Origin: CBDCVY01 sp965223245
GTDB lineage: Bacteria > Nitrospinota > Nitrospinia > Nitrospinales > Nitrospinaceae
NCBI GenBank assembly: GCA_965223245.1
Contig: CBDCVY010000013.1
Span: forward strand, 3,906,001-3,970,000
DNA length: 64,000 nucleotides
Direction: 5' to 3'
Made by a program: the position numbers and the translations under genes. Each line of letters starts with the position of its first letter. Position 1 is the stretch's first letter. The notes beneath the pieces were generated by a model that had not been told where the DNA came from, did not search any database, and worked only from the letters and a program-made list of their open reading frames with translations. Of this stretch, positions 35,641-45,222 are shown in pieces.

Positions 35641-36670
35641 GACCCTCTATTGAAGTCCCCTCTGCCATTCCAATTGATTCAGCAGATTCAAAAACAGGGT
35701 AAAGCCCTAAACTTTTTATCATTTCCATATCCCGATTTGGATCTTGTCCCTTTGTAGTCAGGTAATCTCCCCCCAGGATTCCATTAGCACCTGCAGCAAA
35801 TAATTTTTCTTGCTGATCGGCAAGTATTTCTTCTCGACCTCCGCAAACAAAAAAGTCCATCTTAGGCATCACTAGCCGAAGCAAAGCAATTGTTTTTAAT
35901 GCTTCGTAGACAGGTAATAACTGTAGAGATTGAAGTGCTGTTCCTTCAATGGGCTTTAAAAAATTAATGGGAAAAGTATCCGTATCTAATTCTTTTATGG
36001 CCAATGCAAGTTCAACCCTTTGCGAAAATGATTCTCCCATTCCAAAGATACCACCCACGCATACATGCAAACCCGCTTCCTTGGCATTTCGCACAGCTTC
36101 TACTTCATCTTTGTAAGAATGTGTGGTTACAATTTTATCGAAGTGGCTCTCTGATGTTTCGAGGTTATGATGGAAGCGATCTAATCCTGCTTCTTTAAGT
36201 TCCTTTAATTGTTCTGTTTTCATTAAACCTAAGGAACTGCAAGTTTCTAAATTTGTTTCTTCTTTTATACGCCGAATGGCTTGTTTTAAGGTTTTTAATT
36301 CATTGGGGTCATTTATAGATGTTCCAGAGGTTACCACGGAAAATTCATTAGATCCAAATGCTTCGGCTCTTTTGGCTGCCGCCACAATTTCGTCCACGTT
36401 CATCATTTCATATTCTGGAGATTCAGTCTCGAAACTAGAGGATTGAGCACAAAACCCACAATTTTCAGGACACTTCCCGGACTTTGCATTAACAATGGAG
36501 CAAATCTTTACTTCTCTTCCCTTAAATTTGCTGCGAATGCGGTCAGTTCCCTGGAATAAATATTCCAATTCTTCCTGGTTAAGTTCATCTAAAGCCAAGG
36601 CCTGTTCTCTTGAAATGCCTTCACCGGAAAGAGCTTGATTTACGATAGAATCAATAAAATCCTTTTTCAT
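35630..36670 (-). CDS. bioB: Biotin synthase
   Basis: 346 residues. The radical SAM cluster motif is 'CPENCGFC' (CxxxCxxC), followed by 'AQSS'. 'YNTH'-type and 'CVGGIFGMGE' segments match BioB, and 'LPINFLKP' reads here as 'FPINFLKPIEGT'. The enzyme inserts sulfur into dethiobiotin using an auxiliary [2Fe-2S] cluster. The frame runs upstream to 36751, but the ATG at 36670 has AAGG eight bases before it and is the natural N-terminus. No other bio genes are in the window. Confidence 0.95.
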   Translation of the reverse strand: MKKDFIDSIVNQALSGEGISREQALALDELNQEELEYLFQGTDRIRSKFKGREVKICSIVNAKSGKCPENCGFCAQSSSFETESPEYEMMNVDEIVAAAKRAEAFGSNEFSVVTSGTSINDPNELKTLKQAIRRIKEETNLETCSSLGLMKTEQLKELKEAGLDRFHHNLETSESHFDKIVTTHSYKDEVEAVRNAKEAGLHVCVGGIFGMGESFSQRVELALAIKELDTDTFPINFLKPIEGTALQSLQLLPVYEALKTIALLRLVMPKMDFFVCGGREEILADQQEKLFAAGANGILGGDYLTTKGQDPNRDMEMIKSLGLYPVFESAESIGMAEGTSIEGQKN

Positions 36671-36794
36671 ACCGATAACCTTTTGGTTTGATAAGCTTGA
36701 TATAAAGAAACTAAAAACATTTGATTGAAAAATTAGGAAAAATATTAACACAACCTATAGGGAAATGAAATGTATTACCTAATCGACAATTAAG

Positions 36795-38888
36795 TCATTG
36801 GTTTTCTAAAGGTTGCCGATAGTCATTCAACAATTCCTTTAAATCATCCACAGAAGTTACAGGGGCCAGGCAGGTACCATGATTGCAAACGTAGGCGGTA
36901 GTTTTTCCGTCCACGGCAGTTTTCCCAGAAAGGAGAGGGACACGGTCTTTTTGAGGGTCATCATCTAAGGAAAAAGCAAAAACTGCATTAGGGAAAAAAC
37001 CTTTACGAATATACTTGAGCATTTTTTCTGTACTTGGGTGATTGGGAATCCCAATAATGGCGACCTCTTTTAGTCCAGACAAATAAAGATGCAAGCTCTG
37101 CATCATAAAAGCAGAATTGAGGCCATATTCCATTACTTCATCATAAAATGCGAGAAACACTTTTTCTGCTCTCCGCTCAAATTCTGGTTCTAAATGATAT
37201 GCTGCTAACTTTAACCAAGCTAGTGCGGCATTGCTATTTCCCGAGGGCTCGACACCATCGTATCCTGAAACCTGGCGAACAATGAGGTCTTCACCATCAT
37301 CAGCAGTTTCATAATAGGCTTTTTCAGAACTAAACTTTTCTTCAACCATATTCATTAGCTCTAAAGCTTTATCAATATAGTCGGGGTCATAAGTAGACTC
37401 ATACAATTCCAAGCAAGCCACAGCCATCGAACTATAATCGAATAGATATCCATCGTAACGGGCTTCTCCCTCTCTGAACCTGCGAAGCAGTTTTCCTTCC
37501 GTTGTTCGCAAGTGGGTCCAAATAAATTTAAGGGCTTTTTCTGCTTTCTCGATTCGGGAGGTATCCTCCAAAACTCTTCCGGCTTGAGCCATACCTCGAA
37601 TCATTAGTGCATTCCATGAAGTCAAAACTTTGTCATCTAAGAGAGGGCGTACACGTTGATTTCTGGCATCCAAAAGTTTTCCCCGGGCTTGAGCCAATTT
37701 ATCATTCACGAACTCAAGTGATAGACCTTGTTCCTCAGCAATTTTTTGTGGAGGACGGGTTAAATGTAGAATATTTTTTCGTTCCCAATTACCTGGGGCG
37801 GTGACATTATAAAAAGGGATTGCAATACTTGCTTCTTCTCTACTGAGCACACTTTCAATTTCTTCTTTAGTCCAAACATAAAACTTACCTTCGACGCCTT
37901 CACTATCGGCATCTTCAGCACTGAAAAAAGCTCCCTGTTCTGAGGTCATATCTCTATCAATATAATGAAGAGCATCATTTGCAAAATCAGCGAATTCCTG
38001 GTTCCGGGTAACCTGGTAAGTTTCGATTAGCGAAGTAACGAATAAAGAATTATCGTAAAGCATTTTCTCAAAATGCGGAACGAGCCAATGATAATCTGTG
38101 CTATAACGAGCTAATCCTCCACCGATTTGGTCATAAATTCCACCATATTTCATTGCTCTAAGTGTGTTTTCAACCATCTCTAAACTGTGTTTGTCACCCG
38201 TTCGATGGTGATGTCTTAAAAGCAGAGATAATCCCATGCAAGGGGGAAATTTATTTTGTGTTTGAAATTTAAATCCATGATTTAAATTATCGTAATGATC
38301 GCAATAAAGTTTCTGGGTTTTATCCTCACCGGAAAAACTAAGAGACTCTAAAGACCCTGTTTGCTCCTGTCGATTGGTACTTTTTAAATATTCAATTAAG
38401 GAGGTGCTCTGTTTAATGACTTTTTCCGGCTCCGTTTCCCAGGTTTTATTTATAAACTTTAGGACATCTAAAAATGAAGGAAGGTTGTACCGACTCACGG
38501 GAGGAAAATAGGTTCCTCCATAAAAAGGAATTCCTTCAGGAGTTACAAATACATTTAAAGGCCATCCTCCTTGTTGACCAAAAGCTTGTATGGATTTCAT
38601 ATAGATTCCATCGACATCCGGTCGTTCTTCTCTGTCGACTTTAATGGCAACAAAGTGGTCATTTAAAAATTTTGCTAGTTCCGGATCTTCAAAAGATTCG
38701 CGTTCCATCACGTGGCACCAGTGGCACGTTGCGTAACCTATGCTCACCAAAAGAGGTTGGTTTTTTTGTTTTGCAATTTGAAAAGCTTCATCTTTCCAGG
38801 GATACCAATTGACAGGATTGTGTGCATGTTGAAGTAAATAAGGACTCTTTTCGTGTATTAATTCATTGGTGAATTTTTGGTTATTCAT
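36795..38888 (-). CDS. YyaL/DUF255 thioredoxin-fold and glycosidase-like protein
   Basis: 697 residues. The N-terminal thioredoxin-like DUF255 domain has 'HAHNPVNWYPW' and 'CHWCHVMERESFEDPE' (a CxxC). A long alpha/alpha-toroid domain like glycosyl hydrolases follows ('GGIYDQIGGGLARYSTD', 'WLVPHFEKMLYDN'). The family (human SPATA20) is widespread, but its activity is not defined. It overlaps the aroA 3' end by eight bases, so the two are co-transcribed. Confidence 0.93.
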   Translation of the reverse strand: MNNQKFTNELIHEKSPYLLQHAHNPVNWYPWKDEAFQIAKQKNQPLLVSIGYATCHWCHVMERESFEDPELAKFLNDHFVAIKVDREERPDVDGIYMKSIQAFGQQGGWPLNVFVTPEGIPFYGGTYFPPVSRYNLPSFLDVLKFINKTWETEPEKVIKQSTSLIEYLKSTNRQEQTGSLESLSFSGEDKTQKLYCDHYDNLNHGFKFQTQNKFPPCMGLSLLLRHHHRTGDKHSLEMVENTLRAMKYGGIYDQIGGGLARYSTDYHWLVPHFEKMLYDNSLFVTSLIETYQVTRNQEFADFANDALHYIDRDMTSEQGAFFSAEDADSEGVEGKFYVWTKEEIESVLSREEASIAIPFYNVTAPGNWERKNILHLTRPPQKIAEEQGLSLEFVNDKLAQARGKLLDARNQRVRPLLDDKVLTSWNALMIRGMAQAGRVLEDTSRIEKAEKALKFIWTHLRTTEGKLLRRFREGEARYDGYLFDYSSMAVACLELYESTYDPDYIDKALELMNMVEEKFSSEKAYYETADDGEDLIVRQVSGYDGVEPSGNSNAALAWLKLAAYHLEPEFERRAEKVFLAFYDEVMEYGLNSAFMMQSLHLYLSGLKEVAIIGIPNHPSTEKMLKYIRKGFFPNAVFAFSLDDDPQKDRVPLLSGKTAVDGKTTAYVCNHGTCLAPVTSVDDLKELLNDYRQPLENQ

Positions 38889-40140
38889 ATAGTTTTTCTA
38901 ATTCTTCAAAAAAGCCGGGAAAGGATTTTTCTACGCACTTTGGATTTAAAATGCGAACTCCAGGTAACTTTAAACCGACGAGAGAGAAGCTCATTGCCAT
39001 TCGGTGATCATCATAGGTAATTATATTTGTGCCTTTCAAGGGACCTGGTTGAATCACCAGGTAATCTTCGCCGGTTTCGACCTGAGCTCCCAATCGAGTT
39101 AACTCTTTAGATAGAGCCTCAATTCGATCGGTTTCTTTTATTCTTAAATTTCCTATATGGGTGATGGTAGTTTTTCCTTCAGCAAATAAGGAAACTACGG
39201 CTAAAGTTTGAACTACATCTGGCATAGAATTCATATTAATGGTTATGCCTTTTAGGGGTTTTCCCCGGACCGTAATTTTTTCTGAAGAAACAGAAACATC
39301 ACAGCCCATTTGCTTCAAGACCGAGGGGAAGCCAATATCCCCTTGTGCGCTTTTAGGGTTAAGGTTAGTAACGGAGACTTCCCCACCGGTAATTGCAGCT
39401 GCTCCGAAAAAATAGGAAGCACTGGAAGCATCACCTTCCACAGAGTACGTTTGCGGCTTATATTTATTTCCCACAGGAATTTTGAAGGCCCGGTAGGACT
39501 CATTTTCCACATTAATTCCGAATGTCTTCATGATATCGAGAGTGATATCTACATAAGGTTTAGAGGTTAACTCTCCAATAATTTTGATAGTTGTCGGATT
39601 TTGGAAATAGGGAGCACACATAAGCAATGAGGTTAAGTATTGACTACTTTTATTTCCTGCCAGCTGGATGGCTCCCCCAAGAGGTTGGCCTCCATTAATT
39701 TCTAATGGCGGGCATTGGTTATTTTTAATTGACTTAGCTTCTACTTTTAATTGTTTTAAACAATCTAACAGATCTTCAATAGGTCTCTCTTGCATTCTTT
39801 CATTTCCAGTGAGTCGGGTGATACCCGGAGCCAGGGTCGCTAAGGTAGTGAGAAACCGCATAGTGGTACCGGCATTCCCAACAAAAATTTCCTTGGTAGG
39901 AGCTTGCAATTGGCCTCCCATTCCATGGACGATTATTTCATCTTGGGATTCTGAAATATCAATTCCGAATTGTTCTAAGGCTGTTTTCATAAAACGGGTA
40001 TCATCACTAATGAGAGGATGTTTTAGACGAACGAGTCCTTCGGCCAGGGAGGCAATTATATAAGCTCGATTGGTATAACTCTTTGACGCGGGAACTGATA
40101 TGGATGCACTAATTTTCGAAACGGGTCGTATTTCTATCAA
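38881..40140 (-). CDS. aroA: 3-phosphoshikimate 1-carboxyvinyltransferase (EPSP synthase)
   Basis: 419 residues. 'SKSYTNRAYIIASLAEG' binds phosphate, 'GNAGTTMRFLTTLA' is the PEP-site signature, and 'RIKETDRI' and 'DDHRMAMSFSL' complete the set. It makes EPSP in the shikimate pathway. The start is a TTG with AAGG about seven bases upstream; no ATG is nearby in frame. First gene of a two-gene operon with the YyaL-like gene. Confidence 0.96.
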   Translation of the reverse strand: MIEIRPVSKISASISVPASKSYTNRAYIIASLAEGLVRLKHPLISDDTRFMKTALEQFGIDISESQDEIIVHGMGGQLQAPTKEIFVGNAGTTMRFLTTLATLAPGITRLTGNERMQERPIEDLLDCLKQLKVEAKSIKNNQCPPLEINGGQPLGGAIQLAGNKSSQYLTSLLMCAPYFQNPTTIKIIGELTSKPYVDITLDIMKTFGINVENESYRAFKIPVGNKYKPQTYSVEGDASSASYFFGAAAITGGEVSVTNLNPKSAQGDIGFPSVLKQMGCDVSVSSEKITVRGKPLKGITINMNSMPDVVQTLAVVSLFAEGKTTITHIGNLRIKETDRIEALSKELTRLGAQVETGEDYLVIQPGPLKGTNIITYDDHRMAMSFSLVGLKLPGVRILNPKCVEKSFPGFFEELEKLYE

Positions 40141-40276
40141 AACTTGAACCTTATTGAATGTTAATTAAAATTGAAAAACTTAAAGAAGGTTTTTTTGGGA
40201 AAGTAAACAATTGGCTTTTATATCACCACCTCAAAAATAATTCAAATTGAGGAAAAATTAGGGTAGTTAGAGTAAC

Positions 40277-40305
40277 TTGTCTCAAAGCAAGGGTTTTGAT
40301 ATGAT
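40277..40305 (+). promoter_or_regulatory. Sigma-70-type promoter upstream of the small membrane-protein pair
   Basis: TTGTCT at 40277-40282 and TATGAT at 40300-40305 are separated by exactly 17 bases. The site lies about 75 bases upstream of the gene at 40382. Confidence 0.5.
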
Positions 40306-40381
40306 GAGCCCAGATATAACTAAAGCGGATGGGCTTAAGCTTTTGTTTTTATTGTTATTATTTTGGATTTGAGGCAAAAAA

Positions 40382-40762
40382 ATGCTGGGTTCTGTTAAAC
40401 GATGGTGGGTAGGAAAACCTGAAGAAGAACAAAAGCGGATCAAGTCTTTTATCCCATTAGTTCTTTATACATTTGCGTTTATTTATTTTGTAATTTATTT
40501 GTCAATCCTAAATTCAGTCAATCGTTATAAAGATGGGTCTGTTGTCAAAAGTGGATTTGGGGGGGATAACGCGATAATTATTGAGATGCAAAAGCGGCAG
40601 GAAGAAGAAATTCAAAAAAGTTTTAAATTCTCACGAAAAAGGGTTTCAGGGGAACTAGACCCTGAAATTATTGCGAAATTAAAGCAGAAAAAAGAGGATA
40701 CCCGGAAACCATCCCAAGCTGAGAACAAGAAACTTTCAAATGGACAAGATCCTAAACTATGA
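40382..40762 (+). CDS. Small single-pass membrane protein, unknown function
   Basis: 126 residues. One transmembrane helix (about residues 25-45, 'LVLYTFAFIYFVIYLSIL') follows a basic N-terminus, and a charged, Lys-rich soluble tail follows. No family recognised. GAGG lies seven bases before the ATG. It overlaps the next gene by four bases (ATGA), so the two are probably functionally linked at the inner membrane. Confidence 0.7.
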   Translation: MLGSVKRWWVGKPEEEQKRIKSFIPLVLYTFAFIYFVIYLSILNSVNRYKDGSVVKSGFGGDNAIIIEMQKRQEEEIQKSFKFSRKRVSGELDPEIIAKLKQKKEDTRKPSQAENKKLSNGQDPKL

Positions 40763-41289
40763 AACGTTTAGTCTATATTTCTAATTGGCTCTATTTATTT
40801 TCACTAGCCCTTTGGGTCGGTGGGATGTTTCTATTGGGAATTTTAGTGGAGATTATTGTCCGTATAAAGCTGAAAGAACATCCTCAAATGGCCAGCAATA
40901 TAATGAATGGAATCATGGATATTTTTAATGTCAAAATTATTTATTGGTGCCTTGGCCTAATGGTAGTTGCAGTATTAATAAAATGGTGGGTGGCAAAACA
41001 ACCTGGCTCTGGCTTTCATCAACCGCAAGTGACGAAACGACCTTATCTAAAAGAAATTTTTTTAGGCATCATGATTTTGCTGGCACTTTATATTGGAAGT
41101 ATATTGCGACCGCAAATGCATGAAATGGATCAACAAAAAAAAGCCAACCCTGAAAATGTTAAGCTACAAAAACAATTTGACAGCTATCATAGCCAGTTGA
41201 CTTGGTTGTATACCATCAATATGATTTTAGGGCTTTCCTTGTTTTATATTCATGGTAAGGAAATGACCCGGTTTGTGGATAAATCCTAA
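40759..41289 (+). CDS. DUF4149-like integral membrane protein
   Basis: 176 residues with four hydrophobic helices (roughly 9-32, 57-75, 94-113, 150-166). 'LYLFSLALWVGGMFLLGIL' is the characteristic DUF4149/TMEM205-like first helix. Function is unknown. It is translationally coupled to the preceding small membrane protein. Confidence 0.75.
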   Translation: MKRLVYISNWLYLFSLALWVGGMFLLGILVEIIVRIKLKEHPQMASNIMNGIMDIFNVKIIYWCLGLMVVAVLIKWWVAKQPGSGFHQPQVTKRPYLKEIFLGIMILLALYIGSILRPQMHEMDQQKKANPENVKLQKQFDSYHSQLTWLYTINMILGLSLFYIHGKEMTRFVDKS

Positions 41290-41360
41290 TCTATTAATTG
41301 GATTGAATTTTCGTGGGCGCAATTATCAAGGTAATTAATGTTTAACATTGCTAGTGATTA

Positions 41361-42296
41361 ATGATTCATCGTGTCCGCAAAATATCCCTCAAAGTTCTTG
41401 CAGTTTTATTATTTCCGCTATTAATTTGGGTAATTCCGATTTCTGCAGAGTTATCCCCACAAGATGCAGAAACCAAATTAGATCTTCACGAATACTCCGA
41501 TATGGTCGAAATTTCCGCAGGTAAGTTTAAGATGGGCTTTAACTTTAAGGAAGTGTCAAAAGTTTTAAAATGGTGTCAAAAAGTTGATAAAAATTGTACT
41601 CGTTGGTGGTTTAAAGATGCGTTTCCCTCGCGATTGGTTTATTTGGATACCTATTGGATTGATATTTATGAAGTGACAAACGAAAAATATAGGGAATTCG
41701 TTTTAGCGACGGGGCATCGACCGGCATTAGATGATTCGTGCGAAACTGAAAAATGTAAGGAAAATAACCTTTGGAAGGGAAATGATTTTCATCAAGAAGT
41801 TCGTCTGCAACCGGTAACCCAAGTCAGTTGGTTCGACGCAGATGCTTATTGCAAATGGCGCGGCAAGCGGCTTCCCACGGAAGCGGAATGGGAAAAAGCT
41901 GCGAGGGGACCCACAGGTAATATGTTCCCCTGGGGAAATGATTTACCCCCAGGAAGGGCAACCTATCGGAGGAAATGGCGAGGCATTCATACCATGACAA
42001 ATGTGGGTTCGTATCCTACCGGGGTTTCTATTTATGGGATTCATGATATGGCCGGCAATGTATGGGAGTGGGTAGCAGATTGGTATGATCATAAATATTA
42101 TCAAAAAAAAATAAATAGAAATCCCAAGGGTCCGGAAACAGGAGAACTAAAAGTAGTTCGTGGGGGCTCATGGGTAAACTTTAAAGATTCATTGCTCAGT
42201 GCTTTTAGGCGTTGGACTCGGCCCGAAGAAAGGTATAGTGACACCGGTTTTCGATGTGCTAAGGACCCTCTTTATGAAACAAAAACGGACAGATAA
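41361..42296 (+). CDS. SUMF1/FGE-like exported protein lacking catalytic cysteines
   Basis: 311 residues. A signal peptide (core 'VLAVLLFPLLIWVIP') precedes a FGE-sulfatase fold: 'VEISAGKFKMG', 'YWIDIYEVTNEKY', 'VSWFDADAYCKWRGKRLPTE', 'AEWEKAARG' and 'AGNVWEWVADWY'. In true formylglycine-generating enzymes a Cys pair follows the GGSW motif; here 'GGSWVNFKDSLLSAFRR' has none there, so aldehyde formation is unlikely. Several Cys elsewhere may form disulfides. It overlaps the following gene by 23 bases. Two paralogues are at 53059 and 60002. Confidence 0.9.
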   Translation: MIHRVRKISLKVLAVLLFPLLIWVIPISAELSPQDAETKLDLHEYSDMVEISAGKFKMGFNFKEVSKVLKWCQKVDKNCTRWWFKDAFPSRLVYLDTYWIDIYEVTNEKYREFVLATGHRPALDDSCETEKCKENNLWKGNDFHQEVRLQPVTQVSWFDADAYCKWRGKRLPTEAEWEKAARGPTGNMFPWGNDLPPGRATYRRKWRGIHTMTNVGSYPTGVSIYGIHDMAGNVWEWVADWYDHKYYQKKINRNPKGPETGELKVVRGGSWVNFKDSLLSAFRRWTRPEERYSDTGFRCAKDPLYETKTDR

Positions 42297-43935
42297 ATTA
42301 AGCGATCGGGAGAAAGAAATCCTTACTCCTTATTTAACGGATGTTGAGGCTAAGGTGTTCTCCCTGAAAAACCTGAATCCGGAGGTTATTGGGGCGGCGT
42401 TAGCTCGTTACAGTCGTGCCCCAACGGGATTTAAAGAAACGATTGCACGGGAATTTCTAAATACTGATGGTACTCCCAATGAAATGAAGGGAAGTGAAAT
42501 GATCGACCGCGTGGTCAATAAGTTTGGCGATGAGTCCGTTGCCGAGTTAGCAGTGTCCCCTTTATGCATTGAAGAAGTTTCAAACCTGATGACCAAGATT
42601 ATTGAGGATTGTCGTATTGGGGGTTCTCCAATTGAGGAATCAACTCGATATGTTCTTTATGATCAAAAACGGGATGAACGGTGGCGTTATGTCCGACCAG
42701 TAAATATTATGGAATCAGGTTTGGGGCAAAAGTATATTCAAACTATGGATTTTATTTTTGAAACTTATGCTTCCATGGTGGAACCCATGCAAGATTTGTT
42801 TAGAAAACGTTTGCCGGGAAATGATTTTAAGATTGAAGTCGACAGATCAAATGGAAGAGTTCAGGCCGGGGAGAGTGATCTTCAGGATGATAAAGAAAGA
42901 AAAGCTCATCGAATCGCATACAATTTTACCATTCGAAGTGCAGCTTGTGATGTGATTCGCTGTATTTTACCCGCCTCTACCCAGGCAAATATGGGAATTG
43001 TTGGCAACGGGCGATTTTTTTCCGGTTTGATTTCTAAATTATTGACACAGAATTTAAGAGAGGCCAATGACCTTGCAGGAAAAATTCAAGAAGCCTTAAA
43101 CCATCAGATACCTACATTTATTAAGCGGGCTCAAAAAAATGAATATGCGGCTATTGTTGAAAATGAAATGCAAAAAATTTGCAGCGAATTATTTGCTTCG
43201 GAAAGTATTGACTCTTCACCGGAAGTGGAACTATTAGATGATAACCCTGAGAATTATGGCGTGAATCTTTTAGCGGCTATGATTTTCCCTTATGTTCAAC
43301 ATTCAACCCATCAAATTCGCCGAGTGGTAGGTAAATTATCAGAAGAAAAACGCAAAGAAATTTTTAATATTTATTTAGGTGACCGCGCTAATAAAAGGGA
43401 TCGTCCGGGAAGGGCTTTTGAATATGGTTACCCCATAAATTTTGACATCATTGCCGGTTTTGCGGAATACCGTGATTTGCAAAGGCATCGAATGCTGACT
43501 CAGCAGCGACAAGATATGGGAGTTTTACTTGGCTACTCGATCCCGGAGGAAATTAGTGAAATTGGTTTTGAAAAACAGGTGCAGGAGTGTTTTGAAAAAG
43601 CAGAATCGCTTTATTATGATTTGATCCGTGCTGATTTAAGGCAGGAGGCTCAGTATGCGTCTTTATTTAACCATTTAATCCGTTGGAATATGGGAATGAA
43701 CCTTCGGGAATTGGGACATTTTACTGAATTAAGAACTCAAAAGGCTGGGCACCCAAAATACCGAAGGGTATGTCAAACCATGGCTAAGGTATATTTAAAA
43801 CGCCATCCTGAGATGGAACCTGTTTTACAATTTGTGGATTACAATGACTACGACCAAGGTATCACCCGTGCAGAACAAGAAGCCCGCACTGCTCGTAAAA
43901 GCTTAGCCTCTGGGGTTTTTGATGACATGGATTAG
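42274..43935 (+). CDS. Tandem ThyX-like protein (duplicated FAD-dependent thymidylate synthase fold)
   Basis: 553 residues, about twice a ThyX subunit. The N-terminal half has 'FGDESVAELA' and 'GGSPIEESTRY', matching the S-x-N-E-x-S-x-R-Y part of the ThyX motif but without RHR. It ends with 'NGRFFSGLISKLLTQNLREA'. The C-terminal half has 'LQRHRMLTQQRQ', keeping RHR but losing the SxxEExSxRY part, and ends with 'NLRELGHFTELRTQKAGHP'. The two halves thus hold complementary pieces. ThyX makes dTMP using folate and FAD at subunit interfaces. The start ATG at 42274 follows AAGGA by eight bases; the frame opens further upstream inside the SUMF1 gene. Confidence 0.8.
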   Translation: MKQKRTDKLSDREKEILTPYLTDVEAKVFSLKNLNPEVIGAALARYSRAPTGFKETIAREFLNTDGTPNEMKGSEMIDRVVNKFGDESVAELAVSPLCIEEVSNLMTKIIEDCRIGGSPIEESTRYVLYDQKRDERWRYVRPVNIMESGLGQKYIQTMDFIFETYASMVEPMQDLFRKRLPGNDFKIEVDRSNGRVQAGESDLQDDKERKAHRIAYNFTIRSAACDVIRCILPASTQANMGIVGNGRFFSGLISKLLTQNLREANDLAGKIQEALNHQIPTFIKRAQKNEYAAIVENEMQKICSELFASESIDSSPEVELLDDNPENYGVNLLAAMIFPYVQHSTHQIRRVVGKLSEEKRKEIFNIYLGDRANKRDRPGRAFEYGYPINFDIIAGFAEYRDLQRHRMLTQQRQDMGVLLGYSIPEEISEIGFEKQVQECFEKAESLYYDLIRADLRQEAQYASLFNHLIRWNMGMNLRELGHFTELRTQKAGHPKYRRVCQTMAKVYLKRHPEMEPVLQFVDYNDYDQGITRAEQEARTARKSLASGVFDDMD

Positions 43936-44289
43936 TGTTGAGATTTATTGTCAGTAAATCACCCAAAAAGCTTAGAGTCGATACGATTATAAGCCTGGGC
44001 AAGACCGGAAATAAAACTAGAGTAATAACTTTGCAATTGTTTTTTTAAAGACGTTTTTTTGCGTATTTTGAATTAGAGGTTTCCTGAATACGACTAACCT
44101 GTTTAACCCATCACGCCAAAACTTTCACTTTTTTTTCGACTTTATAAATCGTCTCAAAACTAATTGAATATGCACTCAAAATGAGTTAACCTTTTTAAGG
44201 AGTGTGGTTTATTTGTAAAGTCCTTTGGTGCGAGCTACCCCTTAATAAAATTATTTTTGCCTTAGATAATTTTTAGGAATTTGAAAATA
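43936..44289. other. Intergenic spacer without recognised features
   Basis: About 350 A/T-rich bases between the ThyX-like gene and the ABC transporter. I see no gene, tRNA, strong terminator or convincing promoter. Short T-runs and a weak GCTTA/TAAGC pairing occur near the left end. Confidence 0.5.
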
Positions 44290-45222
44290 ATGAGTTTGAT
44301 TCAAGTTCAAAATCTTACATTTGAATATCCTGGACATCGGGCTTTAAATGATGTGTCATTCACCATAGAAGAAGGGACCGTGACAGCTCTGGTAGGGTCA
44401 AATGGTGCAGGTAAAACAACATTGATGAATTGTTTAGCCGCTTTAGACCAGCCTGTGTTGGGAAGAATTCAAGTAGAAGGAATTTCTGTGTTGGATGAAC
44501 CTCGAAAATGTCATGAAGTGATTGGTTACCTTCCCGATTTTTTTGGGTTATATGAAGAACTTACTGTGGAGCAGTGTCTCGCTTATATGGCAATGGCCCA
44601 TGGAATCCCTTTATCCCAAACCGGTCAGGCAATCCAGAAAACAGCACAACGAGTACAATTACTTAAACGATTAGGACAAAAAGCAGGAGAACTTTCTCGA
44701 GGACTCCGTCAGCGATTAGCTATTGGTCAAGCTATAATACACGACCCAAAAATTATACTTCTTGATGAACCGGCGTCTGGTCTAGACCCGGAGGCGCGAT
44801 TTCATCTTTCTGAGTTAATAGTGGAATTACATCAACTAGGAAAATCCTTATTGGTGTCTTCACATATTCTTTCAGAACTAGAGGATTATTCTACTCATAT
44901 AATGGTTATTAAAGATGGAGAGTTAAAGGAACACTCCTCCATTCAGAAACATGGAAGTTTATCAGAAAATAAAATGGTGATTACCTTGTCCCACCCAATA
45001 GACCGATTCGAAGAGTACCTTCAATCAATAGAGTCTATTCAACAATTACATATTAAACCAACTCAAGCCACATTTAAGTTTAAGGGAAATTTGGAGGACC
45101 AACATCAATTACTTAAAAAATTATTAAATATAGGTTTGCCAGTATGCTCTTTTGAAGTTCAGAATAAAAACCTTCAAGAGTCTTATCTTGAAAAGTTTGG
45201 AGAAGGGTCACATGATCGATAA
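44290..45222 (+). CDS. ABC transporter ATP-binding protein
   Basis: 310 residues. Walker A 'GSNGAGKTT', signature 'LSRGLRQRLAIGQ', Walker B 'IILLDEPASGLDP' and the switch His in 'VSSHILSEL' are all intact. A C-terminal extension of about 90 residues matches the NatA/GldA export group. I use the ATG at 44290; the frame also opens at a TTG at 44281 with worse spacing to AGGA. It overlaps the permease start by 11 bases. Probable substrate unknown. Confidence 0.93.
   Translation: MSLIQVQNLTFEYPGHRALNDVSFTIEEGTVTALVGSNGAGKTTLMNCLAALDQPVLGRIQVEGISVLDEPRKCHEVIGYLPDFFGLYEELTVEQCLAYMAMAHGIPLSQTGQAIQKTAQRVQLLKRLGQKAGELSRGLRQRLAIGQAIIHDPKIILLDEPASGLDPEARFHLSELIVELHQLGKSLLVSSHILSELEDYSTHIMVIKDGELKEHSSIQKHGSLSENKMVITLSHPIDRFEEYLQSIESIQQLHIKPTQATFKFKGNLEDQHQLLKKLLNIGLPVCSFEVQNKNLQESYLEKFGEGSHDR

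Noticed and set aside
36651..36676. CCGATAA on the plus strand resembling a sigma-28 -10 box
   Set aside because: The distance to a TAAA box is wrong and no plus-strand gene follows; it lies in the bioB start region.
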